DNA from: Spirodela intermedia
Lineage: Eukaryota > Streptophyta > Magnoliopsida > Alismatales > Araceae
Direction: 5' to 3'
NCBI GenBank assembly: GCA_902729315.2
Contig: LR746271.1
Coordinates: forward strand, 4,114,001 to 4,178,000
Length of the DNA stretch: 64,000 bases
The first letter of the stretch is position 1. The number at the start of each line of letters is the position of its first letter. This document shows positions 11,723 through 24,384 of this stretch, in pieces. The notes under the pieces were generated by a model. It saw only the letters and a program-made list of their open reading frames with translations, made no database searches and had not been told where the DNA came from. Position numbers and translations under genes: made by a program.

Positions 11723-13153
11723 CTTATGTTCAAAAATCTTATACAATTGATATCAATTTCAATATCTTGATACTTTTTCGCAAAGTTACATTTGACTCAC
11801 ATCCATGGTACTTTCCAACTGATTACTCAGATGCCTACTCAATGAAGTTAAATGGTTCACAAAATTACAATACTGGTACTCCTATTTATGATAAAAAATG
11901 CCTTTCTATACATAGTCATCATCAAGACTTTTTAGCCTGGCCAAAGGGTTCATCTCCTTTCACTCTATTTAGGCTAGATGGATATTACATGTCATCAATT
12001 TCATGATTTTGCATTGGACTTTATTTTAACTAAATAGTTTTATAAATTCTCAAAACATTATTGAGTGTTAGCTCATCATAACCCAACAAAAAAGCAAATA
12101 CGCATCATAAGAAATTTTTGAAAATTTCTTTAGGACCTGAACTATATAAATAAATAAAAGTTTTATATTTTGGCTACTATAAAATCAAGACACTTCCAAG
12201 CAGATTGGCCATTATTGAAAAGGAGTGATCAACAAAGAAGAAAGCAAGGCATAATGTTAATGCAAGACATGTTGAGCAATCTTCTGATTAGGGAATTTTT
12301 TTTAACTTTTCATATTCCTAATGAAGTTATTTTCTAGTGCTCAATAAGGGAATTACATTCATTTTTAACACGAAAATTCTATTTCAAGCTTCAGAATTTC
12401 TTTGTTCATTTCTTCATATTCGCCTTGAAAATATTCAAGTCATAGACTTTACACTGTACTGAGTCAAAGTACCAGAGGCGACCAAATGGTGTAATCAGAG
12501 ACCCTCTTCTATCCCTCACACGTTTGGCTCCAAACTAGAGCTCACATTCTAATTTTACCTTTTAAATGTATGGCCCATTGGTATCCCCACTCACTTCAAC
12601 TAATGATTTCCAACAGAAGAATTTTCATCAGATTATGTGCATGATCCAGGGAGAGGAAATAATTGGAGCATAGATCATTTCAGAAAAGCGATCAATCATC
12701 AAAAGTGTGGGTCCCGAAATAAGCATCAACCTTGGAAAGATAGGACGATTAATCAGGTAGATGAACAGTAATGAAATCGTACAGAAACGTCTATCACACC
12801 CATCCATGAGTGCTTTTGGACCAGCCATTAAACACTCGAAGATTTTAACTATATAAAATGAGACTCACAAAAGCCTTGATCAAATAAAACCCCAGCCCCT
12901 AGTTGACATCTTATACCAACAGATTCGGCAAAAAAGTCAAATCAGGGATCGACCCATCCCAAAAGCAACAATCATTTCTTCTTTTGTACAGAATTTGGAT
13001 GGACTTCTTCTGAGCTTTAAACCACACACCCACCCACACACCCTCCCTGTAAGGAAACGACACATGGGAAACCCATCTTTGAAGAACCTCAACTGATACT
13101 GTAGTTAAACCTGTACAATTTTTCTGACCCCATGTGCGTAAGTTAGTCTGAAG
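11723..13153. other. AT-rich spacer and 3' flank of the RING gene
   Basis: No gene is recognised. A 105-codon open frame at 11689-12006 has no family features and overlaps repeat R2. The bases just below 13154 are probably 3' UTR of the minus-strand RING gene. Confidence 0.4.
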
Positions 13154-16100
13154 CTATACATCATATACAGGCATGCGCTCCTCGATGGCTACTCTGCAGA
13201 TGGGGCACTTCTTGCACTTCTCGGCACAAGCCCTTCAAAACAAACAGCATTTGGGAAAATAAAGGTAATTAAGTTTTCCAAATAGGGTAGGGCAGGAAGG
13301 GCAAAACAAATCAGAAGCAGTGGGAGAATGATTGCATACTTGCAAAGAGTTCGATGCCTGCAAGGAAGAAGCACCATGCAAATTTCCCCCTCAAAGCATA
13401 TTCTACACAGAATCTTTTCCTGGAGATTGGTTGTTCCACAAGAGTATGTGATGTGAGTTCAAGGTAAATACCAGCTCTGGTTTTGGACGAACTTAGAACA
13501 AGACCGAAAGATATGAGAATTGGAATCCAAAGATAGATATGGTCAACGATATTCCTGGAAATGTGAGAAACAAGAAGAGGAAAAAACAAACAGGGTTTCA
13601 ATCTCATTACTAGATTGCCGTATTTCATAAGGGCATCAGATTGGCAGATGACTACTAGTTCAAGAGTAACGGTTGAATTGGAATGGGATGCGCGTGCCTT
13701 TCTGCACAAGACCATGGAAAGCAGCTGCCAATCTACTGAAATGGGCCATTTTACACAAGTCTAACTTCTTTTTCAGACGAGCAGATAAAGATGGGCCCAC
13801 AAGGGAACTCTTCAGACTACTGGAGCGCAATTATACCAAGTAAGTTCAGGAAAAGTACATTTTGAAGTCTCTCGTATTCTTGTTGGCTATACTTGGTGAT
13901 TTCAGCTTGCTCACCAAGAGCGGCCTGTAATCTCCATATCTGAAAGCCAAATAGAAACACAGCGACTGTTGCTTAACACATACTGAACTAATGCAAAACT
14001 GAGCCAGGCGGAACCCAATATCAATCAAAGAAAACGACGACAGCGGAGAAGAGAAGACCTCTTCGGCAAGATCCTTCTTTGGCATTTTCTTCACAACCTC
14101 AGGTGGATACCCGCAAAAAGTATTGTACCTGTCCAGATCATATAGATGCATAAATAAACGTGAACTTTGGCAACGTATGCACGGTAAAATGCTAGTAAAT
14201 TTCGAATATCATTCAATAAGGTGATGTAAATGGAAAGATCAACTATTGGACCCGGATCTAAGGGATTCGGAAGTACTGTGGTAGGAACTTGCAGTTTTCA
14301 ATTCTTCTGTAAAATAATCAAAGGATATGTCATACAAAAGCAAGAGCCAAACAAAAAAGAGTTATAGAAATCTGAAACCGCCTTTATCATGGAACACCAT
14401 TGGGCAGAGAATTTTGCATGTAGCCAGAAGTACGCAGTCTGAACCCAAGAGTAGTTATCGTCCACTAAAATCTGATAAAGCCTTAAATGGCCAAACATGA
14501 TTAAGGGCGCAAATGAGCATAGAAAACAGATGTTAAATATGTAAACAGTAATTTCTCTTTTCTCATATGAATGTTTACTACGGCACTAAAGATACCTCAT
14601 TACACAATAGATTGTGTACAAAATATAAAAGTTCATAGACCTAAGAAGAATGTAGTACAGGAGAATTTAGGAAAACATTGATTCCCCTGAGCATTGGAGA
14701 TAAATCTCAACAAAATAAACAAAATACACCTGATATAATTGCGTCATGCCAAAACAGGGTGTAAATTACAGAGAAAACCTGCCCAATAACAGGGAGAGCA
14801 CTACAGGACTAGCTGAATTTTCTCTTGCATTGTTAGGGTGAAAATAAAAAAGTTTAGGAAGGATTGGTGAATACATTTGAAAGAGAATCCTTCAAATATG
14901 AGTCATAGAGAATCACTGGACACTCAGCAATATTCAGTTTAGACACGAATATTTCACCTCAGTTTCATTGAAGGATTTATTCCAATCAAAGTGGTGTTTC
15001 TGCTACCCCCACTTTCAAAACACACATCAATCTGGAGTCCGCGGCTAAATTCCAAGCTAAAATGCATCCCAAATAGTTCGCAAGTAAATGAGCTAACAAT
15101 AAAGTATATCGATGAAATGTTAGGACATAGAAAATGTGATTGACACTTCGAAAACATGTTATGAACTTTAACTGCCATTGTCTCTCTTTCCACTGTAGAT
15201 ACTCACCCAATGGCTCCAGCTTGAAATAAACGAGCTTGCTCTTCTTTACTTCCTTCGTCAATTGACCACCATCCAAGCAGTCTTGTGTTTAAAGGAAAAA
15301 GTAAAGGATTAGAAAAAAAAATTATGCATAAGAATGTATCTTATTAAAATTGGATCACATCAAAAAGTGCAGATCAAAAGAAGAGATAGTTGAATCACCT
15401 TGAGCCATGGTGAAGGAACGCAAAGCAGTCATGAGCTCTGGAAGAAATCGTTAGACAGGTTCCTGTAACAGATCCACCTTGCAGCAGGATCACAAGCTTC
15501 TCCACCAATCTTGTGATAGAAAATAAAACACCAGCACCTTGCAAGAGAAAAAGTGGAGAGAAAAGGGCAAGAATTGGGATATTCCGTGCTGCTGCAGGTG
15601 TTCCCTGGAATCAGAAAGAATATAGGTTTCATTTGTTTAAAGGTCTAACTGAAATGATGATTACATTTTTTGGATGTAAGCACTCATATTCACTAATGAA
15701 AATACTTCACGGTCATAACAATAAACAGAAAAAACCTCGGGCACAAGATAAGCACTTTAACAAGACTACCAACTTTTCCACGTAGAACAGAAATTGGACA
15801 AAAATGTGGATTTAGATGGATTTAAACTAATAGCTTGTCAACAAAGAACCAAATTCATGGGTGACACCCAAATCTATCTCAACTTGCACCATGGGTAGAT
15901 ACTTTTGGAAACTATATCACATGTTTCCATCATACGTCGCTTTTTCAGATACAAGTTCCACGCCAAAAAATATTCGTTCAAGAAATTTGAAGAAAGGGAA
16001 CAAGGAGATTGTAGAAGTAACCGATGACAATCAGGTTATACTCACAACCCGAGTTTAATCACTACCAACGACTCTCTGGCACTAATACAGATTCAGCATA

Positions 16101-19100
16101 GCCAGAAGAAAATTCCTCTCAAAGGAATGCCAAATAAGCAGACACCAAAGCAGAATATTTTAATATTCAAGAATACTTTCATACTATTTGGCCAGGTCCA
16201 CAATAAATAGAACCACTGAGACTTCATAGATCAACCAGATCAAAGCTGATAATAATTAAAACAGTCTTTGACGGCAACAGAGTTGACAATGATTAAAAGA
16301 TACTTACTGCAGCTCAACTATCATTGGTTTAAGGATAATGCAATATCACCACCAAGACTATCCGATTATTTCATAACAATTGTGTCCTGTTAAAAATAGT
16401 TTCAGTGCAATGATGCGGTAGATGATACATTGACAAAAAGAAGCTTTCCACACAAACAACATGGAGATAGGAAGGAGGACGAAGGCCAGAGAGAGTCATT
16501 ACATATAGCCAGAGAGGGAATATGATAGCACCTTGAGGCTAGAAACTCCAATCCCTTTTTTAGAGGCCGGGCAAGTGAACCAATCCTTCTAAGGCTGGAA
16601 GAAGGGAGTTGCAAGCGGATGGGTAATAAATGGAGAAGGGAAGTGACCACGGATGAGGTGTCACAAGTTTCAGCACTGCCTCGAGACAATGGTGGGAACA
16701 AATTCTTTTATATCTGCTTGGCACTCAACTGCACGCTAGGCCACAACCTCCTAGGTGTTCCATAGACTTCAGTCGCTAATGGGGTGGAAGCTGCAGTCCA
16801 GAGGAAAGAGAATCGAAACCTGAGTACCTAGGAAGTTGCATCATACAAAAGTGGAGATACAACAGACAAGATAGGGTGAAACGTCCAACAAGAAGAGAAG
16901 AAAAAAAGAAGGGCAAGGCAAAAAAGTCCTGTTGCAAAATGTTTGAGCCTCATTCACCAGGAAGAAGATATGACAAGCCAAAGTGAGAGGAAGAAGCAAT
17001 TGGAAGGAGAAACAGTTCAGTGGGAGGACCAGCAAGTAGTCACAGAGAAAGGAAGAACTATGATATGAGAGACTCTGCCAATTGTGAGATGATGGTTGAA
17101 ACTGATAAAAACAAAATAGAAGAGATCATAAGATATCCAAAGGGCAGAAAAACCATCAGTTGATTTTCATCCCCCCTTTCATTGGAGATGACAGAAAAGA
17201 ATATACATAGCCACACAATGACTGGTAATCCTAAAGGCCTTACTCATCTGCCAAACACCAAACCCCCACCAATCGAAGGAACCCCAATAAATAGGGAGGG
17301 AGAAGGGAAAGTAAGAACCCTTCTCCCACTGTGTTTTCCTTTTTTTGGGGGAGGCTACAGGGAGAAGAGGCCTTTCTTTGTCTTATACAAGACAGCCCAT
17401 TCCAAAAATGAAAGGAAGTAAATTCCTTAAGCGGTTTATGTCCCACACTAGAAGAACTATGGACCAGGGATCCTAATCCACGTCCAAGGGTCCCAAAGTG
17501 CGACCGGCCAAAAGGATCAGCCCCAATATGATGTGGGATAAAATTCAACATTAGGTGCGACAATTAAGTGGCCAGACAACCTATCACCGTGGGGGGATGT
17601 TAGAGCTGCCAAGTGGTTTCAATCATTTTACAACTGTCATATGGTTTCAACATTATTCAAAGGCTCCACCAACCGACTTCCTTCAGGTGAGGTCAAATCC
17701 AAAACCTCTATGCACACTCGAATCCACCACCAAACGGGGGTTCCAAACCACCACGACCAAAATATTTTCAAGGTTCCATGAATAGATAAATTTACAGCAA
17801 GTTTTACAGAACAAGTTCACATCTTTAACATTAACAGAAATAACTAAAAGTCTAGTAAATAAAGAAAATATGGAGCAGGGAAAATATTTGTGCGTCCCCC
17901 AAGCCTGGGAAGGTATAATTACCTCCAGATGCATACAGAGAAGAACCTGAAAAATCACCAGAGGAACTTTCATAATATGGCCTCCAATATCTGGTAAACC
18001 ACACAATTGCTCTTGCTGCTGGTCTTCAAATGAAGGAAGAACCAAACCACTGTTCCATTCACGGTATCGAATCGCATTTGAGGATGAACCAGGTTCTCTA
18101 TGATGCACTTCCCGATGGATCATAGGATTGGACCACTTTGTACAGACAAGAAAAGCAAAACACTCTGCAATTCTGTGCAACAGAAATCGGAATGTTTTTA
18201 CAAAAGAGACAAAAGAGATCAAGAAGAAACCATTTTTCAGCACTGACAGAAGTAAATATGCATACCCATAATTTATAAATAAATCCCACCAGCCCAAGGC
18301 ACCAACATCACCTGCAATACAGAATCCCATTATGTGATGTACATTAGTCTTTCACAATGATGACTAAATAAAAATACACAAAGAACAGTCAAAACATTAG
18401 TCTCCCTGACGTTTCACATTTTAAAAAAGTCCATAAAATATTATCTTGGTTCTAATTGCAAGACTCAGAAATCCAAATAATGGGGTTTCCTATCTGGCCA
18501 TAGTGTTGTGTTTTTCAGAAGGAATAAAACAGACCATTGTGCATAAAAAATCCATCATCCTCAATCCATCATGCTAATGACATCATAAAAAATATCAGAA
18601 TGATGGCAATACTCGATTTAGTGATAAAGGATGGCCGATTTCAAAATCTAGAACTCTACGGATGTGCTACTCTGGATATTTGATTCTGAACATGGTAACC
18701 CCCATTTGAAATCTACAGATCAAAAAAGTATTTCACAAATCGAGGTCTCTTTTATAAGCAGTGCCAAGCCCTATACAATAATCAAATGGGAAATCCATCC
18801 ACACTTGGTACTGTAAAAAGAACAGGATAAAAAGTGATCCAACAACTTTCTTGGTAATATTAGACACGTTGCAAATGAATGCTTTTGTAAAGTAAAGATA
18901 AATTTCTGAGAAATGAGCACAAAAAATTAAAGAACATAATTTATGCCTTAAAGCCTTCATTATCAAGATGACACAAAACATCCATAACCTGGTCTCTGCA
19001 AAGTTCAAATTGGCTTCTGCTATTTTAACCGAAATTAGAAATAGACATTCATTATCTACTACTTTAGTACATCAACAATGTAGCCAAATGACTTCTAAAA

Positions 19101-22100
19101 CCAGACACTGGCAGGCAACATCCCACGAGTGTGCTTTCTAATACATCAATCCCGAGAACTTCCTGGAAGAAACTCTATGGACATTTACAGCCTCACCAGC
19201 CGTATCTGCACTGCCATCGAACTGACATTATTTTCCATCTGAATGGTATATTAGAATCAATATGAACGGTTGATACCAACAGTTTTAGAAAAGGTTCTGT
19301 AAAACTATCAATGTTCAGAAAGTACAGATAAAACACAGAATTGACTAAAATAAAGATGGAAAATTCAGATGAATGAATTACCACATAATTTAAGAAGTGT
19401 GAACGTTGTTGCAGCAACAAGAAAAACCATTGATATAGCAACCCAGAAATGCTAGAAAGGAAAGCAGAAAAATAGTCAGCGAGAATGGTATCTCAACAGA
19501 ATCCGTAGCCAAAACAAATCACACAAGACATTTAACATCAACAAGACATATTATAAAAATAACATTAAGAAATCAGGAAATTATAAAGTATACTTGATCA
19601 GAAAAACGTGCTCAAAGAAGTTAGAATATTGACAATTATGTTAAATATACTCCTATATTCCCGAGTCTAAGGTATGAGAGGAAATTTAAATAGAAAGTCG
19701 CAATAACTAAGAGACATGGGAGGAAAACGAGGATAACTGAGAGACAATTATGTTAAATATACTCCTATATTCCCAATCAATGACATGGGAGGAAAACCCC
19801 AAAAATCTATATGCCCACGATCCCAACAGCAAATTCAAACAATAGGAGAGACAACACATGTCAAGAATGTTACAAATTACGTTCATTATATAGAATATTT
19901 AACCTTCCATGAAAAACCAATCTTATTTTGTCAAATTGCCTAAACGAGGTTTCCCCCATATTTTGTCAAGCCACAACTTCATGCTTTTCCTCTTAACAAA
20001 ATCACCAGAGAGAATTCTAAGTTAGAGAGGGCATATTCTGAAAAGACAACATGAACAGGAACTGCAAACTTATAAGTTAGAAAACCAAGCTGATCACAAC
20101 CTAAGCATCAGCTAGTTTAATGATTATCATGTGACTTCCTCTTCTGGCCTTAAAAAAATCGTTTTGCTTTCTACAAGGAATAAGGTATTGACTTTGACCA
20201 TGGCAAAATACAGAGTACTTCTATACACATCAGTCAGAGATGTAGCACTCACTATAACATAACCACGAAAACTTACTGAAATATACGAAAATCGTATGAA
20301 ATTACAGTTCTATTTGTTACAACGTATGCTTGAAATATACCACAAAATTGGGCCCAAAAGAAATTCCAAGAGGTGATTTAGAAAGAAAGCTCACTGGAAG
20401 TGTCTCCCATATGGCTTCATCGGTCATGCTTTCCTCATCTCCTGGCATTAGAGCCCTGCACATCCTGCTTAAACAAAACACTATTGACTTAGCATCACAC
20501 AGATTGGCCATTACTTGTACACTGAAACATCACACATGCATATGTGATATCTTTAGAAATGCAATGCACTTTACAAAAACTAGTTAAGCTCCATTAACAA
20601 TGAGCACATAATTATAAATGTCTCACCTTCATTAAAAAATAATTTACTTTCACTCACGGCTCAGATTCAATCATTTTGTGGAAGGTGCTGAATCACACAT
20701 TCATTTAAGGTGGTGTAAGCAACACATAGCGAAGAGAGTAAAGGGTACTCAACATCCTTAGAGAAGAAATAGACCAGAATGAAAAAAGAAAAAGGATAGG
20801 TAGACCATTTATCCAACTATTCACCCTGATATGTCAGAGTTTCTATTTCTAGGTAGCTAAAAACTCCATCAGCCCCCATATTACAGATGCATGTTTCTTT
20901 TGTGAGGACGAATACCAATCATACCATTCCATCTGCCCTGTTAATCACATTACTTTCAGCTACATAAACTACCACAGTTGAAAACCAATTACCACAGCGA
21001 AATGTCACAGGGAAAAATATTTTGATTTAAAATTTTTAATTAAAATAAAAGACGCCTAGCATTGAACAAAAAGCTAGTACCATTAAAAATATCCACGAGA
21101 TCAAGAAGAAAAGTCGATGCAATTTCACCACTTATAAAAAAAAGTTACCTTCGCCTTTTGAAATATCTGAAACCAAAGCATGAAATATACACCACTTCAG
21201 TAACCCAGTCCAATAAATGGTGACATAGTATGCAGAGAAAAGATCAGGTATCATGGGCAAGCAGGGATGAGTTACCATGATCTACTTTCTGCATAATCTT
21301 TTAAATAAAGAAGCCGGACAAACCCATATTTATGTATGTGAAGAAGATAGTTCTAACAATTTTGATCACAAAGTGACATCCGATAGGCTATGACTGTCAA
21401 TAAAGGTATGTGACAGGCGAAATGCTAAGAAAAAGGATGTGGGACTTTAAAGGGCTTGACAAATAGTTTGAAGACCTCAATAGGGTATCACAGTTGACAT
21501 TATCATCATAACCGGTATAAAGAGAGACAAACTATCAGGCCTATACTTGTATGTCATCGAGCATGCTATTATTCATAAAATTAATAAATGTTATACATCC
21601 TTTGAGTCATAAGACATCTATCTATGAAAGGTCAAATGGTATACAAGTCAAGAAATAGTAAGAATGTATCCAGACAGAACACACAAAACAGAAGCAAGAG
21701 CAGCAATAGCAAGTGAAAACAGAAAGCCAGAGACTCAGCAGAAGAAAGTACCTGAAATTGTCAATAAGAATTATCATCTCGAAAGCCAGAAGTGGAAGAA
21801 AAACAATCTTCAAGTTTACCGCTGGGTGACCATAAACTGCATGCAAAAGTTCAAATTAATACGATACAAGATATGCAATTTAGCCTCTAAGAATTTTGTG
21901 CAATTTGGCCGCTGGGAAAACCAATCTTGTTGCAATTTTGTGCAATTTGTCAAAGCATATGCATGAACTAAATAACAGGGAAATGGGACGGATGGAATAA
22001 AATGTGAAAATGATAGCATCACACATTAATTCTATTCCGCTCAGTTCCTAAGTTTGGAGCCTCCGAGTACATACCATAGACACTCTGCAGATAAATACAA

Positions 22101-23962
22101 AGGAGTAGTTCAAATGCAACAAGCAGTGGAGTTGCCACGACAGCATGACAAGGTGCCCACTACAAGCAAACAATAACAAATATGATCTATCAGCAGGTCA
22201 TCATGTGGACATGAGTGGATATAGTATAGAACAATAAGGAACCTAGAGTCAAGACAAATAAGGAACCATACATGCCGACCGTGAGGTAATGCTGGAGCAG
22301 GCAAGGAAAACCGGCCACGTGCAACAACTATATGAAATAGCCAAAGTGGGGCAAAAATCACCCTGAAAAAATAAAATAACAATAAAAAAAGCAGACAATA
22401 TTGCAAGTACACATAATGATTGAATGCCTTAATAGAGGTAAAAATATAGAGAACATCTGATGACTCTTTGATAGTTAAAATGGATTGCAGTATATGGTAA
22501 GTAAAGCGATCCTTTTAATAGCACAGTAAGGCAAATATACCTAAAATCCAAAAGGACGACAACCCAGCTCCAATTATTGTATCAGTTTCGCTCATATTTA
22601 AGATAGGTACGACTCCAAGGTAGGAAACAATTTGTCCTCCGAACATGTATTTGATTCAGAGATAAAGTGGAGTGTAATTGTACTACGTTAGAATCCATGT
22701 GTATCAAGATTTTAACATAAAATGGCAAACATAAGTTCTCATTCAAATAAAATAAAAATTAGGGAAAGGAAACTCTATAGAAAAAAGGTGGCAACAAATG
22801 ATGCATTTTCATAAGTCTGGCCTGATTAGGTGACAATTCTCTCACAAGTTCAACTCCGAAAACCAATAAATCATGAAAAGCCTAGGACAAAGTCCAGAAT
22901 TTTCCATGTACGAATACTCTCCAATTCGTCCTGGGGCTCAATTGGTATACATCCTGCTTTAATTGTTTTTTAAAAAGGTCAGTCCAAATAGACAGGGACA
23001 GAAAATAAACACTGATGCAAAATAATTTACCACCAATTTGTTTATGGCTCCATTTTCTACAATCTTGGGGAATAATTACGTCCCATCATTATAACATTGA
23101 GTTTTTTCCACATAAAACTAATAGAAATATGCTAAATAGGTTGCAAGATTATATATGAAGCAACTGACGCAGGAAGTGAACATGTTAGGAAATATTAAAG
23201 TAAAATGAATATTCCTCATTCAATTCATTTATATTCTACCTTCACCTCATAACTTTCACAAGTTTACTTGTACTAGAGATTTAGGATAAGGTAGCAAGGT
23301 TATTACGTCATCTGATGCTACTCAAGTCTAAGCTCATCATAACCTTCCATCCTGTGATCAATATTCTAAGAGTTTATGCAAAAAAAATGGAAAACTTCGT
23401 CAAAGCAGGATACAACTTATCATTCACTCCTTTAAATGCTGTATCTTCTAAGAGAAGGTACTAATATGATACCGGTGGAGAAATCATTACGAAAATATTG
23501 CCAGTAATCTTCTCATGAGATAATCTGGTAAAGAACGACAGGACGAAATCCTTGGACTAACCAATCGAGAACAGTAGGGTAGCATACTAATCGTGCCAAT
23601 TTTCTCCGAATACACAAAATTTAACGTTAGGTGGAGCTAATCGTGCCTTGGAAACACACTAACGGCATCATCCATGCATGAGGTTCTACAAATAAACAAT
23701 GCATCAAACACGACGAATTGGAGGATTAATGTTTCATTTTCGGGGAGGAAATCAGAAAGCCCGAAACCAAATTCCATCAAAAATAAGAGGAAGGACGCGT
23801 AGAGCGGCGGGGAGGGGGGGAAAAAGCTAGCGGCCAGGGACCTCACCACCAGGAGTAATAGACCCTCCGATCGACCTCGAGTGCGAGGAGGAGCGTGAAC
23901 GACAAGAGCAACGCGTGAGCCGCGACCGCCTGCCCGGCACTGGCGACCCTCGTCCAGCTCAT
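13154..23962 (-). CDS. Multipass membrane protein with C-terminal RING finger (TMEM185-like, putative E3 ligase)
   Basis: Fourteen exons on the minus strand join in frame to 467 residues: 23962-23847, 22362-22272, 22159-22075, 21836-21752, 20464-20395, 19451-19382, 18311-18266, 18172-17923, 15604-15399, 15281-15207, 14128-14059, 13939-13859, 13419-13340, 13232-13154. Several hydrophobic segments form the Tmemb_185A-like domain, with landmarks WLFHIVVARGRFSLPAP, FLPLLAFEM and GWWDLFINYGIAECFAFLV. A charged stretch (KKDLAEE to QQEYERLQN) leads to a C3HC4 RING with C420, C423, C435, H437, C441, C444, C451 and C454, ending MPVYDV. The order and length match Arabidopsis At1g68820 (about 468 residues). 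RING fingers of this kind recruit E2 enzymes, so a membrane-anchored ubiquitin ligase is inferred; its substrate is unknown. Intron 8, about 2.3 kb, is the longest and holds foreign-looking DNA. Confidence 0.93.
16690..17570. other. Possible insertion inside intron 8 of the RING gene
   Basis: The plus strand of 16800-17150 is unusually purine-rich, unlike the flanking AT-rich intron. It is followed at 17430-17545 by a segment with GTCCCACACTAG and, inverted, TGATGTGGGATAAA. Plant LTRs often carry TCCCACATC-type ends, so a decayed retroelement is possible. No ends or target-site duplication could be fixed. Confidence 0.3.
19631..19797. repeat. ~112 bp tandem duplication in intron 6 of the RING gene
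   Basis: The string GACAATTATGTTAAATATAC (continuing TCCTATATTCCC) occurs at about 19631 and again at about 19743. GACATGGGAGGAAAAC likewise occurs near 19713 and 19781. The spacing shows a local tandem duplication with one truncated copy. Confidence 0.8.
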
Positions 23963-24346
23963 CGCTCCGTGGAGACCTCCACCAGTGCTCACCGCCGCCG
24001 CCGCCGCCACCCCAGCCCCCACCACCGCCACCACAACCAGAACCCGCCCAAATCTGGCAATTAGCCCTTCGTTCCCGCTGCTTCCTTCCCACACACGCAA
24101 ACCCCTACCTCCTCCGAGGTACGTAGGCGGAGGCAGGCCCCCTCCCCATTCCGTCGATGCTTCCCTCCCCTGTTCCTTGTACTGCCCCGGAACTTTAAAC
24201 GTTATTTTAAGCCCGAACAGATATTTTCTCACTCTACTGCGTACATCTTCCTCCTCCCTCTCTCTCCCCCTCTCTTTCTTCCTATTTTCTGTCTCTCTCT
24301 AAACCTGGACTCTCTTTCTACCCTTCTCTCTCTCTCTCACTCTCTC

Positions 24347-24381
<35 letters not shown>
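24347..24381. repeat. (TCTA)n tetranucleotide microsatellite
   Basis: This is a run of TCTA units directly after a CT-rich stretch (24240-24346), about 400 bp upstream of the RING gene's ATG. Confidence 0.9.

Positions 24382-24384
<3 letters not shown>

Noticed and set aside
11689-12006. 105-codon plus-strand frame
   Set aside because: It starts inside dispersed repeat R2, and the frame is not kept in the other copy.
17683-18330. 215-codon minus-strand frame as a single gene
   Set aside because: It reads through an intron; splicing at 18266 and 18172 gives the family-matching sequence in the RING gene.
22929-22965. tRNA-like A box (GGGGCTCAATTGGTATA)
   Set aside because: No B box or foldable tRNA follows; it lies within an intron of the RING gene.
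23637-24302. Frames of 100-151 codons around the RING gene start
   Set aside because: They are shadows of the GC-rich first exon and leader; only the frame beginning MSWTRVASAGQ at 23962 joins in phase to the family sequence.
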